A stretch of 64,000 nucleotides of DNA from an uncultured Niabella sp. Its GTDB lineage: Bacteria > Bacteroidota > Bacteroidia > Chitinophagales > Chitinophagaceae. Positions 1 through 8,918 of this stretch are shown here, piece by piece. The position numbers and the translations under genes were made by a program. Location: the NCBI GenBank assembly GCA_934486785.1, contig CAKSQK010000001.1, forward strand, positions 62,001-126,000, read 5' to 3'. Every line of letters starts with the position of its first letter. Position 1 is the stretch's first letter. The notes below the pieces were generated by a model, which was given only the letters and a program-made list of their open reading frames with translations, was not told the origin of the DNA and searched no databases.

Positions 1-560
1 TGCCACGCAATACAAAAAATAGCGATGGTATTAAACAAGAGCAGCAACAATTACTTGCCAGCGCTAAAGAAAAAGCCGAGAATGTAATGGTGGTAGATCT
101 TGTACGCAACGATCTTTCCCGCATATGCCAAACCGGAACAGTACAGGTAGATGAATTGTTTGGCGTGTACAGTTTTCCGCAGGTACATCAAATGGTATCT
201 ACTATAAGCGGCGTGCTGAATGATGGCGTAACCTTTAAGGATATTATCAATGCCATGTTTCCGATGGGTTCTATGACAGGTGCACCAAAAATAAACGTAA
301 TGCATTTAATTGACCGCTATGAAAAAAGTAATCGCGGCATCTTTTCCGGAACTGTTGGCTACATGACTCCCGGCGGCGATTTTGATTTGAATGTGGTGAT
401 CCGCAGCCTGATGTACAACCAGTCTACCCAATATCTTTCATTTCAGGCCGGCAGCGGCATTACCATTTATGCCGATGCAGAAAAAGAATGGGATGAATGT
501 ATGGTTAAGGCTAAAGCCATTAAAGAAATTTTGAAATCAGTATCAGCGGAAAGAAAATAG
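1..560 (+). CDS. pabB: Anthranilate/para-aminobenzoate synthase component I, C-terminal part
   Basis: This is the end of a chorismate-binding enzyme whose beginning lies left of the window; the reading frame is open from base 3. The protein would aminate chorismate in folate (PabB) or tryptophan (TrpE) synthesis, together with a glutamine amidotransferase. The visible 185 residues carry the family core: a VDLVRNDLSR stretch near base 93, the GSMTGAPK motif near base 268 and a C-terminal GSGI.YADAEKEWDE segment. SMTGAPK is closer to PabB than to TrpE from family knowledge. No partner gene is visible. The assignment to the superfamily is firm; the choice of PabB over TrpE is inference. Confidence 0.82.
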   Translation, partial: PRNTKNSDGIKQEQQQLLASAKEKAENVMVVDLVRNDLSRICQTGTVQVDELFGVYSFPQVHQMVSTISGVLNDGVTFKDIINAMFPMGSMTGAPKINVMHLIDRYEKSNRGIFSGTVGYMTPGGDFDLNVVIRSLMYNQSTQYLSFQAGSGITIYADAEKEWDECMVKAKAIKEILKSVSAERK

Positions 561-564
561 ATAG

Positions 565-705
565 ATTTTCCCGCAGATAGCGCAGAATAAAACATCAGCG
601 AAAATCAGCGCACAAAAATCAGCGGCATCAGCGGGAAACAAAATATATTATCCCGCAGATAGCGTGGATGGAATAAAGCGCAGATAGCGCAGAAAAACAT
701 CAGTA
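565..705. repeat. Intergenic repeat with CCCGCAGATAGCG units
   Basis: The gap after the pabB-like gene holds two direct copies of TCCCGCAGATAGCG (569-582 and 651-664). The related stretches AGCGCAGAATAAAACATCAG and AGCGCAGAAAAACATCAG follow each copy. Between them lie several CAGCG words, and ATCAGCGGGA near 628 is a near inverted match to the CCCGCAGAT end. From memory, CCGCAGAT...GCGCAGA repeats are scattered through Bacteroidota genomes; I could not check this. No reading frame fits the stretch. Confidence 0.55.
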
Positions 706-761
706 AAAAAATTCACGTGCATCTGCAGCAAGTTGGCTTTACAAATTGTATTACTACTTCT

Positions 762-1817
762 CTATAATTGAGCGCTTAAGATCATTTGAATGGATTCGTT
801 TAGCATCTCATTCTTTTTTTCCAGAAACAGCGCCGCTTTATCTGCGGGAAGCCTTAGCTCGTAGGATGCGTTTGTGGCCAATACCCTGTCCATGCCCGGG
901 TTTAATTTTGTAAACTCATTCAAAGGCATTTCAAGATACTTTGCTACCGCTTTTGAGTTATAACGCCCTTCAATGGTATGTACTTTTACATTTTGATGCG
1001 TGGCAGAATCCCTTACTACAGGCATCATGGCCAATGCCTGAGTCCTGGTAACGGTGGCTACACCACCACGGCCTTCCATAATGTAATGCGTGGCTATAAA
1101 CTTCTTCACGTGGTTGCGGGTTTCTGTAGGCAGGTGGTATTGGAGGCTCCAGAAGTTATTACTTCCCGCCCTTGCAATGGCGCTGTTTACGCGGCCCGGG
1201 CCGCAGTTATAAGCGGCCACCACCAGCAGCCAGTCTTTATAAATATCAAACAGGTAATTTAAATATTTGGAGGCGGCGCGGGTACTTTTCAAATAATCAG
1301 TACGGTCATCCCTAAAGCCGTTTACCTGCAGGCCCATACCCCTTGCCGTTTCGGGCATAAACTGCCAGGGGCCCACTGCACCGGCCCAAGAAACTGCATT
1401 GGCCTTTAAATTTGATTCAATTACCGCCAGGTATTTTAATTGTTTGGGAATACCATTTTGAGTAAGAATATCATCCATCATATCAAAATAAGGGCCGGCC
1501 CATTTTTGCAAATTGCTTAGAGATGTGCTGTGCCGTTGCATATAATCCTGCACAAAGCTCATGGCTTTTGGGTTTAAGTGCTGCAGGTTGATGCTCTTAT
1601 ACGATTTTCCGTTGGATGAAGTTTCTTCAGCAAAAAAATTTCTAAAGCTTTGTTTGGGATCGTGTTTCGCAATTTGCCCGCTCACTGCAGGCTGGCCAGC
1701 GGGTAAAGCGGCCTCTGGTTGCTTCACCATATCAAGCTGGGCAATAGCCGGTACGCTGAGATAAGCAACAGCAAACGCGATGAACAGATTTGTAAATATG
1801 AATTTTGTAATAGCCAT
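762..1817 (-). CDS. Membrane-bound lytic murein transglycosylase, SLT domain (MltD-like)
   Basis: A 351-residue exported enzyme expected to cleave the MurNAc-GlcNAc bond of peptidoglycan in the periplasm. Residues 1-26 form a signal peptide ending in AIA-Q. The SLT fold follows: catalytic Glu134 in the AVIESN motif, then the AGAVGPWQFMPETA signature and the AAYNCGPGRV motif. The last 80 residues (VHTIEGRYNSKAVAKYL to LRLPADKA) resemble a divergent LysM module, which would bind glycan. It is the last of three leftward genes after tatA and gatA, starting 48 bases after the gatA stop, so it is probably cotranscribed. It lacks the several clear LysM repeats of E. coli MltD, so the exact subtype is uncertain. 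Confidence 0.88.
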   Translation of the reverse strand: MAITKFIFTNLFIAFAVAYLSVPAIAQLDMVKQPEAALPAGQPAVSGQIAKHDPKQSFRNFFAEETSSNGKSYKSINLQHLNPKAMSFVQDYMQRHSTSLSNLQKWAGPYFDMMDDILTQNGIPKQLKYLAVIESNLKANAVSWAGAVGPWQFMPETARGMGLQVNGFRDDRTDYLKSTRAASKYLNYLFDIYKDWLLVVAAYNCGPGRVNSAIARAGSNNFWSLQYHLPTETRNHVKKFIATHYIMEGRGGVATVTRTQALAMMPVVRDSATHQNVKVHTIEGRYNSKAVAKYLEMPLNEFTKLNPGMDRVLATNASYELRLPADKAALFLEKKNEMLNESIQMILSAQL

Positions 1818-1865
1818 GTTTTTCTTCCGGATTTTGACGCAGCATTCGCCGTGCGCAACATACCG

Positions 1866-3293
1866 TTATAACGCTCTTTGTAAAACAGAATTACTAAAAC
1901 GCAGCAAAGATAGCTCATTAAACGGTGCTGCCATAAGCTGGACGCTAAATGGCATGCCATTCGTTGGATGTGTGAAAAGTGGCACTGAAATAGCCGGCAC
2001 GCCAGCAAGGTTGGCCATAACCGTATAAATATCAGCAATATACATTGCCAGCGGGTCTTCCATTTTTTCGCCAGCCTTGAAAGCTACCGATGGCGATGTG
2101 GGCAGTGCAATAAAGTCAAAGTCATTGAAAATCAGGCTCAATTTGTCTGTTAAAATCCTCCTAACTTTCTGTGCCTGCGTAAAATACGCATCATAATAAC
2201 CCGAGCTTAATACAAAATTGCCCAGCATAATGCGGCGTTTTACTTCTTTCCCAAACCCTTCTGAACGGTTTTTTTTGTAAAACTCGTCAAGATCAGCAAA
2301 TGCCTGTTTTGTGCGGTGGCCATATTTAACGCCGTCATAACGGCTAAGGTTAGACGTGGCTTCGGCGGTGGTGAGTACGTAGTAGGTTGGCACAATGTAT
2401 TCCATCAGGTCAAAAGCCACTTCTTCAACCGCGTGGCCTGCATCTTTCCAGGCTGCCAGCTCTTTTTTCAATGCGGCGCCTATGTGCGGGTCAAGCCCCG
2501 GGTGCTGCAATGCTTCAGGAAAATAAGCAATCCTGTATTTTTTACCTGTCTCCAGCGCTTTGCTGTAAGCAGGAACTTCTTTAAGCGATACTGTACTGTC
2601 AAATTCATCCGCCCCGGCAATCGCTTCCAGCACCAGCGCGGCATCTGCAATGTTTTTTGAAAGAATGCCAATTTGATCGAAAGACGATGCGTAAGCGATG
2701 AGCCCGTAACGCGAAACCCTTCCATAAGTAGGCTTCAGGCCTACGATACCACAAAAATCCGCCGGCTGCCTTACAGATCCGCCCGTGTCGCTTCCCAAAG
2801 AAACCATACAAAGCCCGGCCTGCACGGCAACTGCCGAACCGCCCGAAGAGCCGCCCGGAACGCGGGTTTCGTCAGCAGCATTCAGTACTTTTCCATAACA
2901 ACTGTTTTCATTGGTTGAGCCCATTGCAAACTCATCGCAATTGACACGGCCAATAATAATGGCGCCTTCATCAATGCATCGCTGCACTGCAGTGGCAGTA
3001 AATACAGATTGAAACCCGTTCAGGATTTTTGATGCGGCGGTAAGCCTGTGCCCTTTGTGGCAAAGCACATCTTTCAAAGTAATAACAACACCATGTAATC
3101 TACCGGAAATACCGGGCAAGGCATCCAGTTCTTTTGCTCTTGCAATAGCATCTTCTGCATACACTTCCACAAAAGCATTCAAATGCTGTTTGGCATCAAT
3201 TTGCTGTAAATATTCATTTACCGTTTCAAGGCAGGTAGAAACGCCGCTTTGTAAGTTAACGTGATATTGTGCAATAGAAATGAATTCCGGCAA
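1866..3293 (-). CDS. gatA: Asp-tRNA(Asn)/Glu-tRNA(Gln) amidotransferase subunit A
   Basis: The 475-residue amidase subunit of GatCAB, which converts misacylated Glu-tRNA(Gln) or Asp-tRNA(Asn) using ammonia from glutamine. The amidase-signature Ser-cisSer-Lys triad is visible: Lys74 in TLKD, Ser149/150 in PGGSSGGSA and Ser173 in SDTGGSVR. Length is normal for GatA. No ATG fits the N-terminus. The frame is closed by a stop about 48 bases upstream, so the TTG at 3293 is the likely start (TTG CCG GAA TTC). It lies between tatA, about 40 bases upstream, and the transglycosylase gene. gatB and gatC are not in the window. Confidence 0.95.
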   Translation of the reverse strand: MPEFISIAQYHVNLQSGVSTCLETVNEYLQQIDAKQHLNAFVEVYAEDAIARAKELDALPGISGRLHGVVITLKDVLCHKGHRLTAASKILNGFQSVFTATAVQRCIDEGAIIIGRVNCDEFAMGSTNENSCYGKVLNAADETRVPGGSSGGSAVAVQAGLCMVSLGSDTGGSVRQPADFCGIVGLKPTYGRVSRYGLIAYASSFDQIGILSKNIADAALVLEAIAGADEFDSTVSLKEVPAYSKALETGKKYRIAYFPEALQHPGLDPHIGAALKKELAAWKDAGHAVEEVAFDLMEYIVPTYYVLTTAEATSNLSRYDGVKYGHRTKQAFADLDEFYKKNRSEGFGKEVKRRIMLGNFVLSSGYYDAYFTQAQKVRRILTDKLSLIFNDFDFIALPTSPSVAFKAGEKMEDPLAMYIADIYTVMANLAGVPAISVPLFTHPTNGMPFSVQLMAAPFNELSLLRFSNSVLQRAL

Positions 3294-3334
3294 AAGAAAA
3301 AACTTTTCGGGTTCCCTAAAGAAATAAAGAAAAA

Positions 3335-3568
3335 TTATTCAGCCGCTGCCGTGGTTTTTTTAGGCTCGCTGGTCATATTGTTGGCACTTTCTTCAATCTC
3401 ACGTTTTACATTATCTTTTGCATCGTTAAATTCGCGAACGCCTTTTCCCAAACCTCTCATCAACTCAGGAATTTTACGGCCGCCAAACAATAATAAAACA
3501 ATCACCAGAATGATAATAATTTCGTTAGTGCCAAGGGCTGCTAAAAATTGAAAATTTGTCATAGTCAA
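3335..3568 (-). CDS. tatA: Sec-independent translocase protein TatA/E
   Basis: A 77-residue membrane protein of the twin-arginine translocation system, which exports folded proteins. It shows the family layout: one N-terminal membrane segment (about residues 13-27), the FGGRKIPE hinge, an amphipathic helix ([15 protein letters not shown]) and a short charged tail. The FG-x-K-IPE hinge and small size favour TatA/E over TatB. It heads a leftward run with gatA and a transglycosylase; tatC is not seen here. Confidence 0.93.
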   Translation of the reverse strand: MTMTNFQFLAALGTNEIIIILVIVLLLFGGRKIPELMRGLGKGVREFNDAKDNVKREIEESANNMTSEPKKTTAAAE

Positions 3569-3728
3569 AAATAATTAGTTTGTAAATATACGGCAACAAT
3601 CGTAAAAAAGATTTTAAAATTTAAGCCGCCTTCCTATAATTACAGTTATGAATGAAAATTGTTTTTATACCAAGAAAAAGTTATTTCACCGGCAAAAAAG
3701 TCCTGCATTCTTATTAGCTTAGCGTGTT

Positions 3729-4697
3729 ATGAAAAAAAAGTTTTGCTTTCTGCCTCTGTTATTCCTGTCTTTTAATTTATTAGCGCAGCAACGTTCGGGA
3801 AATCCTGTTTTTCCAGGCTGGTATGCAGACCCCGAATGTATTATCTTCAACAAAACTTATTGGATCTATCCTACATATTCTGCGCCGTATAATCAGCAGG
3901 TTTTTATGGATGCATTTTCATCAAAAGACCTTGTTAACTGGCAGAAACATGAGCGCATTATTGATACCAGCGCTGTAAAATGGGCTAAACGTGCCATGTG
4001 GGCACCAGCAATTGTAAAAAAGAAAAGAAAATATTACCTGTTTTTTGGTGCAAACGACATTCAAAGCAATAATGAGTACGGCGGCATTGGTGTGGGCGTG
4101 GCAAAAAAGCCGCAGGGCCCTTACAAGGATCTGCTGGGGAAACCACTGGTAGATAAATTTCATAACGGGGCACAGCCTATTGACCAGTTTGTGTTTAAAG
4201 ATAAAGACGGCCAATACTACCTGATTTACGGCGGCTGGCGTCATTGCAACATTGCCAAACTCAATAAAAAATTTACCGGTTTTATACCGTTTGATGATGG
4301 GCAGGTCTTTAAGGAGATCACACCTGAAAACTATGTAGAAGGGCCGTTTATGTTTATCAGGAACGGCAAATATTACTTTATGTGGAGCGAAGGCGGCTGG
4401 ACCGGTCCTAATTACAGCGTGGCTTACGCTATTGCCGACTCGCCGCTGGGGCCTTTTAAAAGAATTGGAAAAATTTTGCAGCAAGACCCTGAAATTGCTA
4501 CTGGCGCGGGCCACCACTCAGTAATACAAATACCTGGCAAAGACCAGTGGTATATTGTTTACCACCGCCGCCCACTTACTGAAAAAGACGGCAACGCGCG
4601 TGTAACCTGTATTGACAGGATGTATTTTGACGAACAGGGTTATATCAAACCCGTAAAAATTACGAATGAGGGTGTGGAAGCATTTCGCATACCATAA
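3729..4697 (+). CDS. Secreted glycoside hydrolase, family 43
   Basis: A 322-residue single-domain enzyme with a cleavable signal peptide (residues 1-20, FNLLAQ). GH43 enzymes remove arabinose, xylose or galactose from plant or algal polysaccharides with a five-bladed beta-propeller. The expected inverting triad is present: Asp34 in GWYADPE, Asp152 in QPIDQFVF and Glu204 in YVEGPFMF. A later GAGHHSV segment carries the histidine usual in this family. The gene stands alone, with no SusC/SusD pair nearby, and is followed by a hairpin terminator. The substrate cannot be told from the sequence. Confidence 0.9.
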   Translation: MKKKFCFLPLLFLSFNLLAQQRSGNPVFPGWYADPECIIFNKTYWIYPTYSAPYNQQVFMDAFSSKDLVNWQKHERIIDTSAVKWAKRAMWAPAIVKKKRKYYLFFGANDIQSNNEYGGIGVGVAKKPQGPYKDLLGKPLVDKFHNGAQPIDQFVFKDKDGQYYLIYGGWRHCNIAKLNKKFTGFIPFDDGQVFKEITPENYVEGPFMFIRNGKYYFMWSEGGWTGPNYSVAYAIADSPLGPFKRIGKILQQDPEIATGAGHHSVIQIPGKDQWYIVYHRRPLTEKDGNARVTCIDRMYFDEQGYIKPVKITNEGVEAFRIP

Positions 4698-4724
4698 TAC
4701 TTTGAAACGTTTTGGCAATACCAG

Positions 4725-4760
4725 GCGCAACATCCGATAGCTACCGGGTTGCGCTTGTTT
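4725..4760 (+). terminator. Hairpin terminator after the GH43 gene
   Basis: GCGCAAC (4725-4731) pairs with GTTGCGC (4748-4754) and is followed by TTGTTTT. It lies 28 bases after the GH43 stop, between converging genes. Confidence 0.6.
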
Positions 4761-4768
4761 TAAATCAG

Positions 4769-4966
4769 CTATTCTGCTTTTGCATACTCAAAATACGGCT
4801 TGATATGTTGGTTAAGGTATTTACCTTTTGAAAAAGCGTTTTTAAAATCCTCAAAAACCCCGGGTGGCACTTTTAAATATTGATACACCGCCCCCGAAAC
4901 ATAAACGATCGTGAGAGCTTGCTTCTGCGGGTTGTAATGATAAGATTTTATAACTGATGACGGCAT
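4769..4966 (-). CDS. KTSC domain protein
   Basis: A 65-residue protein that is almost entirely one KTSC domain: SVIKSYHYNPQKQALTIVY, then a QYLKVPPGVFEDF segment and an FSKGKYLNQHIKPYF end. The name-giving KTSC motif is altered, because the C-terminal block reads F-SKGKYLNQ. KTSC domains occur alone or fused to lysyl-tRNA synthetases and nucleases; their role is not established. It is a single leftward gene converging on the GH43 gene. Confidence 0.7.
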   Translation of the reverse strand: MPSSVIKSYHYNPQKQALTIVYVSGAVYQYLKVPPGVFEDFKNAFSKGKYLNQHIKPYFEYAKAE

Positions 4967-5202
4967 GAAAGGTGAACTGCAAAAACCTTTCCGGATGCTA
5001 CGAATGCACGGATGGATTACAAGACAATTCTTTTGTATTGTAACTTAGCGCAGCCGAAATTTATGAGTAATACCAGTTTATTTCCTGATACTTTTAGATA
5101 ATGAATACATTTTGAGATGTGCTCGCCGAAAATTTCTATCCAGGCTTTACCTCTAAAATAATCTTGCCAAATACAACAAATTCATTGGTGCATCCGTAAC
5201 AA

Positions 5203-6567
5203 TTACTCAGCAAAGTACTTATGAAAATACGGTATGGTTTCTATGCCTTTGTAATAATTTTCAAGATTGTATTTTTCGTTGGGGCTGTGCAGTCCGTCGT
5301 TATCCAGTCCAAAGCCCATGAAAACTATTTTAATGCCCAGTTCTTTCTCCAGTGTATTGCAGATAGGAATACTACCGCCGCCTCTTACCGGTAAAGGCAT
5401 TTTGCCGAAGGTGGTTTCAAGTGCTTTACTGGCAGCCTGGTAACCTTTACTATCAATAGGGGTAACATAAGGCTCGCCGCCGTGGTGTTCAAAAGCTTTA
5501 ACGGTTACATAATCAGGTGCGGCTTTTTCAAAGTATTCCAGCAATAGCTTTGTCATTTTTTCACTGCTTTGAGAAGGCACCAGCCTTGCTGAAATTTTTG
5601 CCGTAGCCTTAGCGGGTAAAACTGTTTTAGAGCCCTGGCCCGTATAACCGCCCCATATACCGTTCAGCTCCAGCGTAGGCCTTGTGCCAGTGCGCTCATA
5701 AGTGCTGTAACCTTTTTCTCCATGAAGCGCTTTAATGCCAATTTCATTTTTATATTCTTCTTCATCAAAAGGCGCTTTGTTAATGAGCGCTTTTTCTTCT
5801 TCCGAAACAATGTCCACATCATCGTAAAACCCAGGAATGGTAATGTGATTGTTTTCATCATGGCAGGCAGCAATCATTTTTGACAACACCACAATGGGGT
5901 TTGCCACAGCGCCGCCATAAGTGCCGCTGTGCAGGTCGCGCGCCGCGGCGGTCACTTCCACTTCAATATAACTTAGCCCGCGCACCCCTGTATCAAGCGA
6001 TGGGTTTTCCATGCTCAGCAGCGAACTGTCGCTGATCAGGATCACATCTGCTTTTAGCAATTCTTTATTTTCCGCTACAAATTTTCCCAGGTTGGGCGAG
6101 CCCACTTCTTCTTCCCCTTCAATAATGAATTTGATATTAGTAGTCATGGTATTGGTTTTCACCATTGTTTCCAGCGCTTTCAGGTGCATGTAAAACTGGC
6201 CTTTGTCATCGGCGCTGCCGCGGGCAAAAACTTTTTCATCAATAATGGTTGGCTCAAATGGGGGCGTTCTCCATTCTTCCAGTGGCTCTACGGGCTGCAC
6301 ATCGTAATGGCCGTACACCAGCACGGTGGGTTTGGAGGCATCTATCATTTTTTCGCCATACACAACAGGATGGCCACCGGTTTCCATTACCTGCGCTTTA
6401 TCACAACCTGAATTGAGCAGTGCATCTTTAACTTCTTCAGCGCATCTTATCATATCTTCCTTGTGCTCATCGCGCGCGCTAATTGATGGGATGCGCAACA
6501 AATCCATCATTTCCTGTAAAAAACGTTCTTTATTTTCTTCTTGGTATTGTTTCCATTGCTGTGACAT
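5203..6567 (-). CDS. M20 family metallodipeptidase
   Basis: A 454-residue cytoplasmic zinc peptidase of the M20A/ArgE-DapE-CPG2 type, probably cleaving dipeptides. Metal-ligand motifs are in order: GHYDVQPVE (His and catalytic Asp), GSADDKGQ (bridging Asp), EGEEEVGSPN (catalytic and metal Glu), and a C-terminal GLHSPNEKY histidine. The LHSGTYGG segment marks the lid/dimerisation domain. There is no signal peptide. It is a single gene divergent from the ABC exporter pair. It resembles the carnosinase/CNDP-like branch more than DapE, but the substrate is inference. Confidence 0.9.
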   Translation of the reverse strand: MSQQWKQYQEENKERFLQEMMDLLRIPSISARDEHKEDMIRCAEEVKDALLNSGCDKAQVMETGGHPVVYGEKMIDASKPTVLVYGHYDVQPVEPLEEWRTPPFEPTIIDEKVFARGSADDKGQFYMHLKALETMVKTNTMTTNIKFIIEGEEEVGSPNLGKFVAENKELLKADVILISDSSLLSMENPSLDTGVRGLSYIEVEVTAAARDLHSGTYGGAVANPIVVLSKMIAACHDENNHITIPGFYDDVDIVSEEEKALINKAPFDEEEYKNEIGIKALHGEKGYSTYERTGTRPTLELNGIWGGYTGQGSKTVLPAKATAKISARLVPSQSSEKMTKLLLEYFEKAAPDYVTVKAFEHHGGEPYVTPIDSKGYQAASKALETTFGKMPLPVRGGGSIPICNTLEKELGIKIVFMGFGLDNDGLHSPNEKYNLENYYKGIETIPYFHKYFAE

Positions 6568-6648
6568 AGCGTTTAATTTTTAGTTCTCACGAAGGTAGGA
6601 ATTAGATAGAAAGTTGAAAAGTTAATAAGCAGAAAGGAGAAACGTTAA

Positions 6649-6656
6649 TATATTTG
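6649..6656 (+). promoter_or_regulatory. -7 promoter element of the ABC exporter operon
   Basis: TATATTTG matches the Bacteroidota consensus TAnnTTTG and lies 19 bases before the ATG of the ABC ATPase. No good -33 TTG is placed upstream. Confidence 0.45.
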
Positions 6657-6675
6657 AGGCTCAAACATTATTGAC

Positions 6676-7608
6676 ATGGCTGTATTAGAAGTTCAAAATC
6701 TTAAAAAATATTTTGCTGACCAGAAAGCAGTTGACGACATCAGCCTTTCCATTAACGAAGGACAAATATTTGGATTGCTTGGCCCCAATGGCGCCGGCAA
6801 AACCACGCTGATACGAATGATCACGGGCATTTTTTACCCTGACAGCGGTAACATTTTTTTAGATGGCAAACCCTTTGACGCAGCAACCGATATCACAAAA
6901 ATTGGCTACATGCCCGAGGAGCGCGGCCTTTATAAAAAAATGAAGATCGGCGAGCAGGCCATTTATCTGTCGCAACTAAAAGGCCTGCCCAGGCGCGAAG
7001 CCGTAAACAGGATCAAAGACTGGTTTGGCCGTTTTGAAATGGATAGCTGGTGGAATAAAAAAGTGGAAGACCTTTCTAAAGGCATGCAGCAAAAGCTTCA
7101 GTTTGTAACAACGGTTTTACACAATCCGCGCCTGGTTATTTTGGATGAACCTTTCAGCGGGCTTGACCCCGTAAACAGCAACCTGATAAAAGACGAGATT
7201 TATAAACTGGCCAAAAATGGCTCCACTATTATTTTCAGCACGCACCGCATGGAACAGGTGGAAGAAATATGCGACCATATTGTGCTGGTAAATAAAGGCA
7301 AAAAAATTCTGGACGGAACCGTGCAGCAGGTAAAGCACGACTTTAAAGAAAACCTATTCCGCATCACTTTTGCAAGCGATTTGTTGAACGAAGAACTGCA
7401 TAACGACCTGTTTGATGTGATGAGAACTGACGGCCGTTCAATCGTGATTCAGAAAAAAGAAAACCGCGGCAATAACGAAATATTGCAATACCTGCTGAAC
7501 AGGGGCCTGCCCATCGAATCTTTCAATGAAATACTGCCTTCTCTCAACGATATTTTTATCCGCCAGGTAGAAGGAACACCGCTGGCGCGCAGGTTTGAGC
7601 ACAATTAA
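6676..7608 (+). CDS. ABC transporter ATP-binding protein (NatA-like)
   Basis: A 310-residue ATPase that would power the membrane partner encoded 27 bases downstream. Walker A is GPNGAGKTT, the signature is LSKGMQQKL and Walker B is LVILDEPFSGLDP, followed by the switch histidine in FSTHRM. A C-terminal extension of about 90 residues (after ILDG) is typical of NatA-type and DUF4162-bearing exporters. Together the two genes form a simple ABC-2 exporter; the NatAB sodium exporter is the nearest known example, but the cargo is not shown by the sequence. Confidence 0.9.
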   Translation: MAVLEVQNLKKYFADQKAVDDISLSINEGQIFGLLGPNGAGKTTLIRMITGIFYPDSGNIFLDGKPFDAATDITKIGYMPEERGLYKKMKIGEQAIYLSQLKGLPRREAVNRIKDWFGRFEMDSWWNKKVEDLSKGMQQKLQFVTTVLHNPRLVILDEPFSGLDPVNSNLIKDEIYKLAKNGSTIIFSTHRMEQVEEICDHIVLVNKGKKILDGTVQQVKHDFKENLFRITFASDLLNEELHNDLFDVMRTDGRSIVIQKKENRGNNEILQYLLNRGLPIESFNEILPSLNDIFIRQVEGTPLARRFEHN

Positions 7609-7635
7609 CTCCAACGCACTTAATATAACTACGCA

Positions 7636-8907
7636 ATGAAAAAAATTCTATTAATAATTGAAAGAGAGTTTTTAATAAGGGTTAGAAAAAAAACTTTTAT
7701 TATTACCACACTCCTGCTGCCGCTTATGTACCTGGCCCTGATATTCGGCACTGCCTTCATTGGTGAAAAAGCGCAAACCAAACTTAATATTGCCATAATT
7801 GATTCATCGGGAAAGTTTACCAAATCAAGAATTGACAGCGCCAACGCGTATGACAAGTCAAACACACTGGTGCTTGTAAACGAAACCCCCGCCACGCTTG
7901 AACAGACGTTTGAACAAAAAGGATTTGACGGCTACGTGGTGATCCCACAAAACACTACCGGAACCAAGGCGCCGGATAATATAAAAATCCAAGCCAATAA
8001 AACACTGGGAACCGCCAGCAGCGTGCAATCCAAACTGAATAACATTTGGAACGAAATTAAATATGAAGAGCTGGGAATTGACGCACAAAAGCAGCAACAA
8101 TTGAACGACAGCAAACTTAACGTTCAGGTGGAGAACATGAAAGATAAAGGCTCTAATGCCAGGGTGGCATCATTCACCGGCTTTTTTATTGGCATTTTAA
8201 TTTATATGATTGTATTAATTTACGGCAACCAGGTAATGATGGGCGTGATGGAAGAGAAAACAAGCCGCATTGCCGAGGTGGTGGTTTCTTCAGTAAAACC
8301 ATTTCAGTTGATGATGGGCAAGATCATTGGCATTGCGCTGGTAGCCCTTACGCAATTTTTACTGTGGATCGCTTTTGTATTTATCATTTACAACGTTACA
8401 AAATCCGGCACAGCCGATAACTCAACCATACAACAGGCCGTAGGCCAGGTGCAAAAAATACTTGAAAGCCTGAATCTGCCATTTGTATTGCTGATGTTCG
8501 CGTTTTATTTCCTGGGTGGATTTTTCTTTTATGCATCATTGTACGCTGCCATTGGCAGCGTGATCAATGAAGATGTTCGAGAAGCGCAGTCGCTGAGCTT
8601 CCCCATTACCATGATCATCATTTTTGCATTTGTTATTTTAAATGTTGCCATGCAGGATCCCACCAGCCCTGTTGCCGTTTGGGGCAGCATCATACCATTT
8701 ACTTCGCCCATTGTAATGATGGCAAGAATTCCTTACGGCGTGCCAGGCACCGTAACTTACGGAGAACTTTTCCTGAGTATGGGGTTACTCATTGCCGGCT
8801 TTATTTTTATGGCATGGTTTGCCGGAAAAATTTACCGCACGGGTATTTTAATGTATGGCAAAAAACCCACCTGGAAGGAAATGATCAAATGGGCATTTAA
8901 AAAATAA
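7636..8907 (+). CDS. ABC-2 type transporter permease (NatB-like)
   Basis: A 423-residue membrane partner of the preceding ATPase. It has one N-terminal membrane helix (residues about 22-45), a long extracytoplasmic domain (about 50-170), then five or six helices. EEKTSRIAEVVVSSVKPFQLMMGKI is the conserved coupling region of ABC-2 permeases of the NatB/DUF4162-linked group. The pair is closely spaced and clearly cotranscribed. It ends 12 bases before the stop of the oppositely oriented oxidoreductase gene. Confidence 0.88.
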   Translation: MKKILLIIEREFLIRVRKKTFIITTLLLPLMYLALIFGTAFIGEKAQTKLNIAIIDSSGKFTKSRIDSANAYDKSNTLVLVNETPATLEQTFEQKGFDGYVVIPQNTTGTKAPDNIKIQANKTLGTASSVQSKLNNIWNEIKYEELGIDAQKQQQLNDSKLNVQVENMKDKGSNARVASFTGFFIGILIYMIVLIYGNQVMMGVMEEKTSRIAEVVVSSVKPFQLMMGKIIGIALVALTQFLLWIAFVFIIYNVTKSGTADNSTIQQAVGQVQKILESLNLPFVLLMFAFYFLGGFFFYASLYAAIGSVINEDVREAQSLSFPITMIIIFAFVILNVAMQDPTSPVAVWGSIIPFTSPIVMMARIPYGVPGTVTYGELFLSMGLLIAGFIFMAWFAGKIYRTGILMYGKKPTWKEMIKWAFKK

Positions 8908-8918
8908 GGTATAAATGT

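Noticed and set aside
3921..4517. Long leftward frame (198 codons) opposite the GH43 gene
   Set aside because: It is antisense to an intact enzyme gene with a complete catalytic triad and shows no family pattern.
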